This document shows positions 1 to 9,989 of a stretch of DNA of 64,000 bases, one piece after another. Where the stretch lies: the NCBI GenBank assembly GCA_902587295.1, contig CACIKS010000002.1, positions 1-64,000 of the forward strand, written 5' to 3'. Positions within the stretch are counted from its first letter, which is position 1. The number at the start of each line of letters is the position of its first letter. Origin of the DNA: an uncultured Pelagibacteraceae bacterium. GTDB lineage: Bacteria; Pseudomonadota; Alphaproteobacteria; Pelagibacterales; Pelagibacteraceae. Below the pieces are notes generated by a model, which was given only the letters and a program-made list of their open reading frames with translations, searched no databases and was not told the origin of the DNA. Both the position numbers and the translations under genes were made by a program.

Positions 1-1571
1 TTCCAGTCAAAAATATTGGAGATAGAAAAAAAGCAATTATCAATGCTCTAAAAAATTCAGATCCATATGAAATAATTTTAATTGCAGGTAAAGGCCACGA
101 AACATATCAAGATTTAGGAAAAAGAAGAATTTTTTTTAGTGATAAAAATATTGTTAAAAATTTAAAAATAACAAATAATAATCTTACAAAAAAAAATAAT
201 ATTTTAAAATACAATTCAAATATTTTAAATAAAATTTTAAAAACTAAAAAGAGTTTATTTTTTGATAATGTTTCGATCAATTCTCATTCTATAAAAAAAA
301 ATAATTTATTTGTAGGTATAAAAGGAAAAAAAAAAGATGGTAATAATTTTTTAAATCAAGCAGTTAAAAATGGTGCAAATTATTGCATTACCACAAAATC
401 AGCGAAAGAAAATTTTAAATTTATCAGAGTGAAAAATACAATGAACTTTTTGAATAATCTTGCAAAAAGTAAAAGAAATCTGTCTTCAGCAAAATTCATA
501 GCTATCACAGGAAGTTCTGGAAAAACGACTGTTAAAACAATTATTGGAAATTTATTAAAAAAATACTCAGAAACTTATTTTTCGCCAAAATCATATAACA
601 ATCAATTTGGCGTTCCTTTAAGTATTTCAAATATAAATCCAAATCATAATTTTGGCGTCTTCGAGTTAGGTATGAATAAATTTAATGAAATTAATAAACT
701 TTCAAGATTAGTAAGGCCACACATTGGACTAATAACAAACATATCTGAAGCACATTTAGAAAATTTTAAAAATATAGAAGGGATAGCAAAAGCAAAGAGT
801 GAGATAATTTATAATATAAAAAAGGGCGGAACTATTATTTTAAATAGGGATGATAAATTTTTTAATTATTTTAAAAAAATAGCAAATAAAAAAAATATTA
901 AAATTACTTCGTTCGGTTATTCAGAAAAATCTGACATTAGGTTTATTAGTTTAATTAAAAAAAATAGATTTTTTTTACTCAAAATTCAAATCAATGGAAA
1001 AAAAAATCTTATAAGAATAAATAATGCAAATAATAATAATATAATGAATATTCTATCCAGTATTGCAGTAATTAATGAATTAAATCTAGATTTACATAAA
1101 ATAAAAAATTTTTTCAAAAACCAAAATCTTTTAGAAGGAAGAGGAAAAATTAACAAAATAACTAAATCCAATAAAAAATTTTATCTTATTGACGAAAGTT
1201 ATAATGCAAATCCACTTTCTGTTAAATCTGCAATTCAAAATTTTTCAAATATTCAAAAAAATGGCAAAAAAAAATACTTTCTTTTTGGGGATATGTTGGA
1301 ACTTGGTAGGAATTCACTGATTTATCATAAAAAAATCTCTAAACTAATCAACAATAGTGATATTGATAAAACTTTTGTTTACGGAAAGAAATCACTTGAG
1401 ACATACAAATTTTTAAAAAAAAATAAAAAAGGAGAAGTAGTGAGAGATTTAAAATCATTTACAAATGAGATTTTAAAATTTATAAAAAATGGTGACTTTT
1501 TGATGATTAAAGGTTCAAACGCAACTAAATTGTATGAGTTATCAAACAGGTTTTTAGGAGGCGCCAAATAA
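1..1571 (+). CDS. murEF: Fused MurE-MurF peptidoglycan precursor ligase (5' partial)
   Basis: The frame that encodes MurF is open without a stop from position 3 to the TAA at 1569-1571. Its first ~60 visible codons are the C-terminus of MurE, with the family motif GKGHETYQD near 90-113. About ten linker residues later the MurF N-domain begins (LFVGIKGKKKDGNNF near 306-350), then the MurF P-loop AITGSSGKTT near 504-533. MurE adds the third-position diamino acid and MurF adds D-Ala-D-Ala to the UDP-MurNAc peptide in the cytoplasm. A separate murF from GTG 429 would lack most of its N-domain, so one two-domain enzyme is the better reading. mraY starts on the next base. Confidence 0.9.
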   Translation, partial: PVKNIGDRKKAIINALKNSDPYEIILIAGKGHETYQDLGKRRIFFSDKNIVKNLKITNNNLTKKNNILKYNSNILNKILKTKKSLFFDNVSINSHSIKKNNLFVGIKGKKKDGNNFLNQAVKNGANYCITTKSAKENFKFIRVKNTMNFLNNLAKSKRNLSSAKFIAITGSSGKTTVKTIIGNLLKKYSETYFSPKSYNNQFGVPLSISNINPNHNFGVFELGMNKFNEINKLSRLVRPHIGLITNISEAHLENFKNIEGIAKAKSEIIYNIKKGGTIILNRDDKFFNYFKKIANKKNIKITSFGYSEKSDIRFISLIKKNRFFLLKIQINGKKNLIRINNANNNNIMNILSSIAVINELNLDLHKIKNFFKNQNLLEGRGKINKITKSNKKFYLIDESYNANPLSVKSAIQNFSNIQKNGKKKYFLFGDMLELGRNSLIYHKKISKLINNSDIDKTFVYGKKSLETYKFLKKNKKGEVVRDLKSFTNEILKFIKNGDFLMIKGSNATKLYELSNRFLGGAK

Positions 1572-2657
1572 ATGCTTTATAGTTTATTAACTTCTTTAGT
1601 TGATTCTTACTCTTTTCTAAATGTATTTAAGTATATTACTTTTAGAATTGGACTTGCAGTAGTCACGTCGTTAACTATTATTTTTATAATTGGAAGTCCT
1701 CTTATAAGATATTTTTCAAAAAAACAAATTACCGGACCAATCAGACAAGATGGCCCAATAGATCATATTATAAAAAAAAGTGGTACACCTACGATGGGCG
1801 GTCTAATGATCCTAATAGGAATTATTACCAGTACCCTTATGTGGGCTGATTTAAATAATATTTATATATGGATAGTTTTATTTGTTTGTACAAGCCTTGG
1901 TCTATTAGGTTTTTTAGATGATTACCTTAAAATTAAATTCAAAAATTCATCAGGAATAAATGCAAAAGCAAAATTTTTCGGCCAGTTTTTTATTTCTTTG
2001 ATTGCTATTTTAATACTTGTTTATTTTACAGATCACGAAAGTATATCCAATTTATATTTTCCTTTTTTTAAAAATATGGTTCTTCATATGGGTTTATTTT
2101 TTATTCCTTTTGGTATTTTTATTATTATAGGGTCATCTAACGCTGTAAACTTGACCGACGGACTAGATGGTCTGGCTACTGTACCTGTTATGCTTGTAGC
2201 TTTATCTTTCTCGCTAATTTGTTATTTGGTTGGAAATGCTATTTTTTCTAATTACTTACAAATTCAATACATACCTAATGTAGGCGAACTATCTATCTTT
2301 TGCGGTTCAATAGTTGGTTCATGTTTGGGCTTTCTTTGGTACAATGCACCACCTGCCAAAATATTTATGGGTGATACTGGTTCACTATCGCTTGGAGGAT
2401 CAATAGCTTCAGTAGCAATAATTGTTAAACATGAAATTGTTCTAGCCATAGTGGGAGGTTTATTTGTTTTAGAAACAGTCTCGGTAATTATACAGGTAAT
2501 TTCGTTTAAATTAACTGGAAAAAGAGTATTTATGATGGCTCCTATACACCACCATTTTGAAAAAAAAGGTTGGGCTGAGTCAACTGTAGTAATTAGGTTT
2601 TGGATAATAGCCATTATTTTAGCTTTAGTAGGACTGGCAACATTAAAATTAAGATAA
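1572..2657 (+). CDS. mraY: Phospho-N-acetylmuramoyl-pentapeptide transferase
   Basis: A 361-residue polytopic membrane enzyme that transfers phospho-MurNAc-pentapeptide to undecaprenyl phosphate to give lipid I on the inner face of the membrane. Family motifs are visible: NAVNLTDGLDGLA (around residue 190), FMGDTGSL (around 265) and the HHHFEKKGW motif near residue 325. Length and about ten hydrophobic segments are normal for the family. The ATG follows directly on the murEF stop, so translation is probably coupled. murD follows after 3 bp. Confidence 0.97.
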   Translation: MLYSLLTSLVDSYSFLNVFKYITFRIGLAVVTSLTIIFIIGSPLIRYFSKKQITGPIRQDGPIDHIIKKSGTPTMGGLMILIGIITSTLMWADLNNIYIWIVLFVCTSLGLLGFLDDYLKIKFKNSSGINAKAKFFGQFFISLIAILILVYFTDHESISNLYFPFFKNMVLHMGLFFIPFGIFIIIGSSNAVNLTDGLDGLATVPVMLVALSFSLICYLVGNAIFSNYLQIQYIPNVGELSIFCGSIVGSCLGFLWYNAPPAKIFMGDTGSLSLGGSIASVAIIVKHEIVLAIVGGLFVLETVSVIIQVISFKLTGKRVFMMAPIHHHFEKKGWAESTVVIRFWIIAIILALVGLATLKLR

Positions 2658-2660
2658 TTA

Positions 2661-3944
2661 ATGAAATCATTATTTTTGAATTACTCACAAATGAATTTCT
2701 GTATTTATGGTTTAGGCTCAACAGGACGATCAGTTATTAATTATTTTAAAGAAAAAAATATAAATTCGTATAAGGTTTGGGACGACAATATTAAAAAAAA
2801 GGAAGATAAAAAAATTTTTTCCAAGTATTTAGATTACGCAGATTATATTGTATTAAGTCCGGGTATAAGCTTAAATAAAGCAAAGTTAAAAAAAAAACTT
2901 ATAAGAAACAAACATAAAATCATCACTGATCTTGATCTTTTTTACCTATTCAATCCAAAGATAAAGTCAATTGTAGTAACTGGTACTAATGGTAAATCTA
3001 CAACTTGTAAAATTCTTGAACACGTATTAAAAAAAAATAAAAATAATGTCAAACTAGGCGGAAATATAGGAAGACCTATTTTAAATCTTAATGTAAAGAG
3101 TCAGCCATTAGTTATAATTGAAGCCTCATCTTTTCAATTAGCGTATTCACAATTTATTAAACCTGATTATGGGGTTATATTAAATATAACTAGTGATCAC
3201 CTAGATTGGCACGGATCATTAAAAAACTATATTAATTCTAAATTTAAAATATTTTCAAATCAAAATAACAAAAACTTTGCATTACTAAATAACAAATCTC
3301 TTATAAGAAAATTCAATAAGTATAAATTTAAAAGTAAACTAAAATTTGTAAATACAAAAAAATTCAAAAAAATTGTTAATAGATTAAATAATAAATATTT
3401 AAAGTCAGAGGCTAATATTGAAAATATGAGCTATGTTTATGAAATTTGCAAAGTTTTAAAAATAAAGCAGAAATTTTTTATTAAATCGATAAAATCTTTT
3501 AATGGATTGCCGCATAGATATGAAATTTTCTATAAGAAAAAAAATAATATTTTTATCAATGACTCAAAGGCAACAAGTTTTGAAGCAAGTAGATTTGCTT
3601 TAAAGAATAACCAAAATATTTACTGGATTGTTGGTGGACAGCCAAAAATAGGAGATAAATTTAGTTTAAGAGAAATCAATAAGAATATTATTAAAGCTTA
3701 TATTATAGGAAATCATACAAATCATTTTAAGAGAAATTTGAAAAATAAAATTAGTTTTACTTTATCAAAAACATTGAAAAAAGCCGTACTATCAATTTTT
3801 CAAGATATTCATAGAGAAGGAAGGGAAAAAAGCACAATTTTGTTGAGCCCTGCCAGTGCCTCTTATGATCAATTTAAAAATTTTGAGGATAGAGGAAATA
3901 AATTTAAAAAATTCACGATGTATTATGCAAAAAAATATTTTTAA
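2661..3944 (+). CDS. murD: UDP-N-acetylmuramoylalanine--D-glutamate ligase
   Basis: A 427-residue Mur ligase that adds D-Glu to UDP-MurNAc-L-Ala. The N-terminal Rossmann-like domain starts with FCIYGLGSTGRSV, the ATP-binding loop VVTGTNGKSTT lies around residue 105, and the central domain carries HLDWHGS around residue 180. It sits in the dcw order between mraY and ftsW. Its last 20 bases overlap the likely ftsW start at 3925. Confidence 0.96.
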   Translation: MKSLFLNYSQMNFCIYGLGSTGRSVINYFKEKNINSYKVWDDNIKKKEDKKIFSKYLDYADYIVLSPGISLNKAKLKKKLIRNKHKIITDLDLFYLFNPKIKSIVVTGTNGKSTTCKILEHVLKKNKNNVKLGGNIGRPILNLNVKSQPLVIIEASSFQLAYSQFIKPDYGVILNITSDHLDWHGSLKNYINSKFKIFSNQNNKNFALLNNKSLIRKFNKYKFKSKLKFVNTKKFKKIVNRLNNKYLKSEANIENMSYVYEICKVLKIKQKFFIKSIKSFNGLPHRYEIFYKKKNNIFINDSKATSFEASRFALKNNQNIYWIVGGQPKIGDKFSLREINKNIIKAYIIGNHTNHFKRNLKNKISFTLSKTLKKAVLSIFQDIHREGREKSTILLSPASASYDQFKNFEDRGNKFKKFTMYYAKKYF

Positions 3945-5043
3945 AACAGAAAATTATTGGAGAAATATTGATAAAAATATTTTAATAAGTTTTATCATAT
4001 TATTTATTTTGGGAATATTTTTTTCTTTTTCATCCACATCTTTTCTTGCTGATGAAAGACTTAATAAAGGTTACTATTTTTTCTTTCAAAAACATCTCTT
4101 ATACGCTTTTATTTCATTTTCATTGATGATTTTTATATCTTTGCTGAATACTGAATTAATTAATAAAAGTTTGCTTGTAATTTTTTTATTTTTTTTATTT
4201 TTACTTATATTAGTTCTATTTGTTGGAGTTGAGGTAAAAGGTGCAAGAAGATGGTTGAATTTTTATATATTCCGCTTTCAACCAATTGAATTTATGAAGC
4301 CTTTTTTTATTTTAGTCGTAGCACAAATAATTACATCTAATAGGATAAAAAACTTAAATTTGGCTTATTTTATCTCATTTGTTTTACTTTCATCTATTAC
4401 ACTTTTGTTAATAGCTCAACCAGATCTTGGGCAATCAGTATTATTAACTTGTGTATGGGTATCATTAATTTTTATCTCTGGTGTAAGTGTTTTTTATCTT
4501 TTTTTTATTTTTACTTTTGTTATTTCACTTTTCTTTAGTTTGCTTTATATAGCTCCAGAAAAATTTAGCTACATAGTTTTAAGATTGACATCTTTTATGG
4601 ATCCGACTAGACCAGGAAATTTTCAATCACAAAAAGCTACAGAGGCAATAAAACAAGGTGGTCTTACAGGGCAAGGTATGGGGGAAGGCGTGTTAAAAGA
4701 AAGTGTTCCAGAAGCACATACAGATTATATTATTGCAGTAGTTAGTGAAGAATTTGGTTCCATAGTCTCTATATTTATTATTTTAATTTTTTTATTTGTT
4801 GCTTTTAGAATTATTAAAAAAACAATTAACACCACTAATAATTTTTATAAACTTTCATTATGTGGTTTATCCTCATTATTAGTTTTTCAATCTTTTATAC
4901 ATATAGGAGTTAATGCAAATTTATTACCTACAACAGGTATGACGCTTCCGTTTTTAAGTTATGGCGGTTCATCTTTATTATCAAGCGGAGTTATTGCTGG
5001 CATAATTTTGAACTATACTTCTTTGAGGGAAAAAACCGAATGA
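3925..5043 (+). CDS. ftsW: Lipid II polymerase FtsW (SEDS family)
   Basis: A 372-residue SEDS glycosyltransferase of the divisome with about ten membrane helices. KGARRWLN and the conserved block around EAHTDYIIAVVSEEFG are typical, as is the C-terminal GMTLPFLSYGGSS. An upstream ATG at 3856 would add 23 charged residues that only read the murD tail in another frame, so ATG 3925 (reading MQKNIFKTENY) is chosen. The 3' end overlaps murG as ATGA. A second SEDS gene, rodA, lies at 45.8 kb with the elongation genes. Confidence 0.94.
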   Translation: MQKNIFKTENYWRNIDKNILISFIILFILGIFFSFSSTSFLADERLNKGYYFFFQKHLLYAFISFSLMIFISLLNTELINKSLLVIFLFFLFLLILVLFVGVEVKGARRWLNFYIFRFQPIEFMKPFFILVVAQIITSNRIKNLNLAYFISFVLLSSITLLLIAQPDLGQSVLLTCVWVSLIFISGVSVFYLFFIFTFVISLFFSLLYIAPEKFSYIVLRLTSFMDPTRPGNFQSQKATEAIKQGGLTGQGMGEGVLKESVPEAHTDYIIAVVSEEFGSIVSIFIILIFLFVAFRIIKKTINTTNNFYKLSLCGLSSLLVFQSFIHIGVNANLLPTTGMTLPFLSYGGSSLLSSGVIAGIILNYTSLREKTE

Positions 5044-6137
5044 AAACAAATCACCAGAAAATATTTATTTCTACAGGAGGTACTGGTGGCCATATTTTTC
5101 CAGCAATCAGTTTAGCAGACGATTTAAAAGAAAAATATAATATTGAAATAATTACCGATAATAGGGGATTAAAATATTTAAGCAATTACAAAAAAATAAA
5201 AATTAAAATAATAAATTCTAGTACAATATTTAATAAAAATATTATTAAATTTTTTATAGGATTTATAAAAGTTATTATATCATTTTTTATTTCAATTCTT
5301 TTTATAATAAAAAATAGACCTAATTTAATTATTGGTATGGGAGGATATTCTTCTTTTCCATTTTGTGTCGCTGGATTTTGTTTAAGAATTCCAGTTTTGA
5401 TCTATGAAAATAATCTGGTTATAGGCAAAGCAAATAAATACCTTTTGCCACTAGTTAAAAAAATAGTAGTCTCTACAAATAATGTTGAAGGAATAATTCC
5501 AAAATATAAAAATAAAATATTTTCATCTGGATATTTAATTAGAAGACAAATTTTAAATTTAAAAAAAGAAGAAAAAGAAAAGTCTAATTTAGAAGATTTT
5601 TCTATTTTAATTATTGGAGGCAGTCAATCGGCAAAAGTTTTTGGTGAACTTTTACCTCACGTAATGGTAAATTGTTTTCAAAATGGAATAAAAATAAAAA
5701 TCTATCAACAATGTTTGGAATACCAGATTGAAAAAATTAAAAAAATTTACGAAAAATCCAAAATACAATTTGAATTATTTTCTTTCTCAGAAGATATGAC
5801 TAAATTTTATAAAAAAGCAGATTTAGCAATTACCAGGTCTGGAGCCTCAACAATGGCTGAATTAACAAACTTGTGTATACCATCTATAGCTGTGCCGCTT
5901 CCTTCTTCTGCAGATAATCATCAGCAAAAAAATGCCAAGTATTTTGAAGAAAGAGGTTGTTGTTACATATTAAATGAAACATCTCTATCTGATAAATTAC
6001 TTAAAATTCTCTTAAACTTAAAAGAAAATAAAAAAAAATTGTTTATAATGAAAAAAAAAATGAAAGAATATTCAGACATAAACACTGTAACAAAAATTGA
6101 AAAATTAATAGAAAAGATTTTAAATGACAAAAATTGA
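5040..6137 (+). CDS. murG: Lipid II synthase, GlcNAc transferase
   Basis: A 365-residue GT28 glycosyltransferase that adds GlcNAc to lipid I on the cytoplasmic face of the membrane. The N-terminal glycine-rich loop GGTGGHIFPA is at residues 13-22. The donor-binding C-domain carries ITRSGASTMAEL and VPLPSSADNHQ around residues 263-292. It starts on the ATGA overlap with ftsW and ends 14 bp inside murC, as expected for translational coupling in this operon. Confidence 0.96.
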   Translation: MKTNHQKIFISTGGTGGHIFPAISLADDLKEKYNIEIITDNRGLKYLSNYKKIKIKIINSSTIFNKNIIKFFIGFIKVIISFFISILFIIKNRPNLIIGMGGYSSFPFCVAGFCLRIPVLIYENNLVIGKANKYLLPLVKKIVVSTNNVEGIIPKYKNKIFSSGYLIRRQILNLKKEEKEKSNLEDFSILIIGGSQSAKVFGELLPHVMVNCFQNGIKIKIYQQCLEYQIEKIKKIYEKSKIQFELFSFSEDMTKFYKKADLAITRSGASTMAELTNLCIPSIAVPLPSSADNHQQKNAKYFEERGCCYILNETSLSDKLLKILLNLKENKKKLFIMKKKMKEYSDINTVTKIEKLIEKILNDKN

Positions 6138-7518
6138 TTTGGCATTACAACAAAAAGTTCATTTTATTGGTATTGGAGGGATAGGCATGAGTGGTTTAGC
6201 TCAAGTTATGAAGACTATGGGTTTTAATGTTCAAGGAAGTGATTTAGTTAATAGTAAAAATGTTGAAAGATGCAAAAAAATTGGAATAAAAATATTCAAA
6301 AATCATAACAAAAAAAATATTAAAGACTGTACAATAATTGTTAAATCATCAGCGGTAAAAAATAATAATCCAGAAATTAAAGCTGCGAAGGAAAAAAAAT
6401 TAAATATTTTAAAAAGGGCTGAGATGTTGGCTCATATCGTTTCATTAAAAACAAATATAGTTATCACTGGTTCCCATGGCAAAACAACCACTACATCTTT
6501 AATCTCAAACATTTTATCTTCTGCTAAATTTGATCCTACAATCATAAATGGTGGGGTAATTAACTCATTTAATAGTAATGCTAAATTAGGAAAAGGTGAA
6601 TGGGCTGTTTTAGAGGCAGACGAGTCGGATGGGAGTTTTTTAAATTTTCCAATAAATTATTCTGTTGTAACAAATCTAGATAAAGAACATCTTGATTATT
6701 ATAAAAATTTCAAAAATTTAAAAAAATCTTTTTTAAAATTCTTGAGCAAGACCCCAACAATTGGTAAATCCTTCATTTGTTTAGATGATAATGAAATAAA
6801 AAAACTAATTCCTAAGATGAAAAATAAAAACTTTTTTACCTATGGATTTTCTAAAAATTCAAATTTTCAAATTCTAAATCCGACTTATAAAAAAGAATAC
6901 TCTTTATTTGATCTTAAGATTTCTGTGCCAGGTTCAAAAAAAGAAACTATAAAAAAAATAAAACTTAATCTAATAGGTAAATATAATATTTTAAACTCGG
7001 TGGCGGCAATTGCCTTATCCCTTCATATTGGCGTTAAAATAAGCATTATAAAAAATTCTTTAAAAAAATTTACTGGAATTCAGAGGAGATTAACTAAAGT
7101 TTTTAAGGTTGATGAAAAAGAATTTTACGATGACTACGCTCATCACCCAACGGAAATTAAATCTGTTTTAAATAGTCTTAAAGTAACTTCCTCAGGAAGA
7201 AAGATTATTTCAGTTTTTCAACCACACAGATACTCAAGACTAAAGTTATTAAAGAGGGAGTTTGCTTCATCATTTGTAGACTCAGATACTGTAATATTAT
7301 GTCCAGTTTACCCTGCAGGTGAAAAAATAGACAAAAGATACGACAAACTAAATTTTGCAGAATTAATCTCAAAAAAATCAAATGCACAAGTAATAATAGT
7401 AAAAGACGAAAAGGATTTAAAAAACTATTTTATAAAAAATTTACTAAATAATGAGATAATAGTTTGTATGGGTGCAGGCTCTATTTCTAAATGGATTAGA
7501 GGAATGAATTTAAATTAA
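6124..7518 (+). CDS. murC: UDP-N-acetylmuramate--L-alanine ligase
   Basis: A 464-residue Mur ligase that adds L-Ala to UDP-MurNAc. The N-terminal nucleotide loop GIGGIGMSGLAQ is near residue 16, the P-loop ITGSHGKTTTT near 114, and DDYAHHPTEI of the C-domain near 340. Full length and frame intact. The start overlaps murG by 14 bp. The next gene, murB, is the first of four consecutive genes with frame breaks. Confidence 0.96.
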   Translation: MTKIDLALQQKVHFIGIGGIGMSGLAQVMKTMGFNVQGSDLVNSKNVERCKKIGIKIFKNHNKKNIKDCTIIVKSSAVKNNNPEIKAAKEKKLNILKRAEMLAHIVSLKTNIVITGSHGKTTTTSLISNILSSAKFDPTIINGGVINSFNSNAKLGKGEWAVLEADESDGSFLNFPINYSVVTNLDKEHLDYYKNFKNLKKSFLKFLSKTPTIGKSFICLDDNEIKKLIPKMKNKNFFTYGFSKNSNFQILNPTYKKEYSLFDLKISVPGSKKETIKKIKLNLIGKYNILNSVAAIALSLHIGVKISIIKNSLKKFTGIQRRLTKVFKVDEKEFYDDYAHHPTEIKSVLNSLKVTSSGRKIISVFQPHRYSRLKLLKREFASSFVDSDTVILCPVYPAGEKIDKRYDKLNFAELISKKSNAQVIIVKDEKDLKNYFIKNLLNNEIIVCMGAGSISKWIRGMNLN

Positions 7519-7519
7519 T

Positions 7520-8384
7520 ATGATTTATAAAAACGAAAAAATTATCAAAATATAATTGGTTTAATCTAGGTGGACCTGCAAAGATTTTTTTTAAACCAAA
7601 CTCAGAAATAGATCTTAAAAAATTTCTTGAAAAATATGGCAGTAAAGAAAAAAATATTTATATCTTGGGAGCGGGATCAAACACTCTATTTAGAGACTCT
7701 GGTTTTAATGGTATTATTATTAAATTAGGAAAAGCATTTAATTATATTAAATCATTAAAAGATAATAAAATTGAGGTTGGTGCAGCAACTTTAGATAAAA
7801 AAGTTTCAGAATTTGCAATGGAAAATTCAATATCAGGATTAGAGTTCTTATCATGTATACCAGGTAGCGTCGGCGGAGCAATTTCTATGAATAGCGGTTG
7901 TTATAACAATGATATATCTAAAATTTTTTTTTCCCTCAAAGCAATGAACTCAAAAGGGAAAATAAGAATATTTAATAAGAATGATATAAAATTTAAATAT
8001 AGAGGCAGTGATTTTAAAAAAGATTTAGTTATTTTAAGCGTAATTTTTAAGGGACAATCAGGAGACAAAAATGAAATTGAAAATAATAGAATTAATTTGA
8101 TAAATAAAAAAAAGGTTAGCCAACCTAGCAAAATCAAAACATGCGGCAGTACATTTAAAAATCCACAAAATAAAAAAGCTTGGGAATTGATTAAACTATC
8201 AAATTGTCAAAATTTAGTTGTTGGAGGAGCAAGTATTTCGACAAAACACTCAAATTTTTTTCTTAATAATGGTAATGCTACTGCTTTGGATATTGAGAAT
8301 TTAGTAGAAAGAGTTCAGAAAGAAGTTTTGGTAAAAACTGGGATAAACCTAGAGCTCGAAATAAAAATTGTAGGCAACAAATAA
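7520..8384 (+). CDS. murB: UDP-N-acetylenolpyruvoylglucosamine reductase, one frame break
   Basis: The FAD-dependent reductase that makes UDP-MurNAc. The body is clear: YILGAGSNTLF, SCIPGSVGGAISMNSG and CGSTFKNP are MurB motifs, followed by the usual C-terminus. The only plausible start is ATG 7520, one base after the murC stop, but that frame ends after 11 codons. Removing one A from the six-A run at 7536-7541 joins it in frame to the segment KYNWFNLGGPAK. The gene is therefore complete except for one apparent +1 base near its start. Sequencing or assembly error is more likely than loss of an essential gene. Confidence 0.88.
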
Positions 8385-8386
8385 AA

Positions 8387-9314
8387 ATGATTCGTAAAAA
8401 AATTCTTGTTGTTTTGGGCGGAACTTCTAAAGAAAGAGAGATAAGCTTAGAATCTGCAAAATCTTGTATATCTGCCCTAAAAAAAAATAGGGTACCATCC
8501 AATAAAGTTTGATCCAAAATTTAATTCCTTTACCAAAATCAATAAAAATAATCCTGATGCAATATTTAATTCTCTACACGGTAAAGAAGGAGAGGATGGT
8601 AAAATTCAAAGTTTTTTCGAATATTTTCGCATTCCTTATACTCACTCAGGTGTTCTTTCATCAATGATTTGTATGAATAAATATTTATCTAAGCAATTGT
8701 TTATTAAAAATAAAGTTAGAACTCCAAATTTTTTTTATATAAGCAGGGCTGATAATTGGAGGAAAGATTTAAGAAAAAAAATTAAAATAAACTTAGATTT
8801 CCAATTGTGATCAAGCCGAATGATGAAGGCTCAAGTATTGGAGTGAAGATATGTAAAAATTTCAATTTACTAAAAAAACAAACCGAAAAATCAATTCAAA
8901 ACTATGAAAATTTAATATTTGAAACTTATATTCCGGGTCAAGAAATTCAAGTAGCTGTAATGGCAGGTAAATCACTTGGAGCAATTGAATTGAAGCCAAG
9001 GAGAAAATTTTATGATTACAAAGCAAAGTATAGAAAATCTGCAAAAACTTTACACATTATGCCTGCTCATATTTCAAAGAAAAAATATAATGAAGTTCTA
9101 AAAATTTCTGAAAAAAGCCAATAAGATTTTATTATGTAAAGGTATTACACGCTGTGATTTTAGATTTTACAAAAACAAATTTTTTCTTTTAGAAGTAAAT
9201 ACACAACCAGGGATGACCAGTCTTTCGTTAGTACCTGAAATAGCAAAATATTCGAATATTTCATTCATACAATTAGTAAAATGGATGGTAAAAGATGCTA
9301 CTATAAATAGATGA
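8387..9314 (+). CDS. ddl: D-alanine--D-alanine ligase, three frame breaks
   Basis: An ATP-grasp enzyme that makes D-Ala-D-Ala for MurF. From ATG 8387 the N-terminus reads KILVVLGGTSKEREISL. After the A run at 8479-8487 the frame shifts to a segment with SLHGKEGEDGKIQ. A second shift near 8785-8806, best repaired by one extra T in the run at 8798-8800, leads to FPIVIKPNDEGSS. The third, at A run 9111-9116, leads to the C-terminus with LLEVNTQPGMTSLS. The protein order is complete and the catalytic motifs are kept, so this is a full gene with three single-base indels. It overlaps ftsQ at 9311. Confidence 0.86.
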
Positions 9315-9989
9315 TTAAAAAAAAAAATTTTTTTTTATGGGCTTTTATATTTATTATTTTAACCACTTACAGCATAAATTCTACACACAAAAAAGCAAAA
9401 TTCATTCTTGCCAATAAAGTTTATTCAAATTGATGGAACTTTAAACTCAAACAAATTAGAAATTCGCAATAAACTAAATGAATTAAAAGGAAGAAATATA
9501 ATTTTTGTTGGACACAATAAATTTAAAGAATTGGTTGGCAAAGTTGATTTTGTTAAGGAAATAAAAGTTAAAAAGATTTATCCTGATACTATTAAAGTTA
9601 CAGTAACCGAATTCAAACCTATCGGACTTTTTGTTGATAAAAATAATATAAAATTTTTGCTTACGGATGAAGGCAAAATTATTACAAATTATGAATCTAA
9701 TAAATTTGAATCTTTACCTTTAGTTTATGGAGAAGAGTCAAAAAAAAAATTCCATATTTTTTATAAGTCTTTAGAAAATATTGGTTTTGAAACAAATTTA
9801 ATTAAGAAGTTAAATTATTTTGATATTAATAGATGGGATATTATTTTAAAGAATGGTAAAGTGATAAAATTACCGACTACAAAATATGAAAATTCACTAA
9901 AAAAATTTTTAACGATTTTTAACAAAATTGAATTTAGTGATTTTCAGGTTTTTGATTTTAGGATTAAAGGAGAATTAATATTGAGATAA
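9311..9989 (+). CDS. ftsQ: Divisome protein FtsQ, one frame break
   Basis: ATG 9311 overlaps the ddl stop as ATGA and opens with a short charged N-terminus and one membrane segment (FFLWAFIFIILTTY), as in FtsQ. The frame stops at 9419 unless one A is removed from the run at 9389-9394. The repaired frame continues into a POTRA-type domain (PIKFIQIDGTLNSNK) and the FtsQ C-domain, ending at 9989. FtsQ bridges divisome parts in the periplasm. Assignment rests on topology, POTRA-like sequence and position between ddl and ftsA. Confidence 0.83.

Noticed and set aside
429..1571. Separate murF gene starting at GTG 429
   Set aside because: The frame is open upstream through the MurF N-domain and the MurE C-terminus; starting at 429 would remove conserved MurF residues.
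3856..3924. N-terminal extension of ftsW
   Set aside because: It only translates the murD tail in another frame; ATG 3925 gives a normal FtsW N-terminus.
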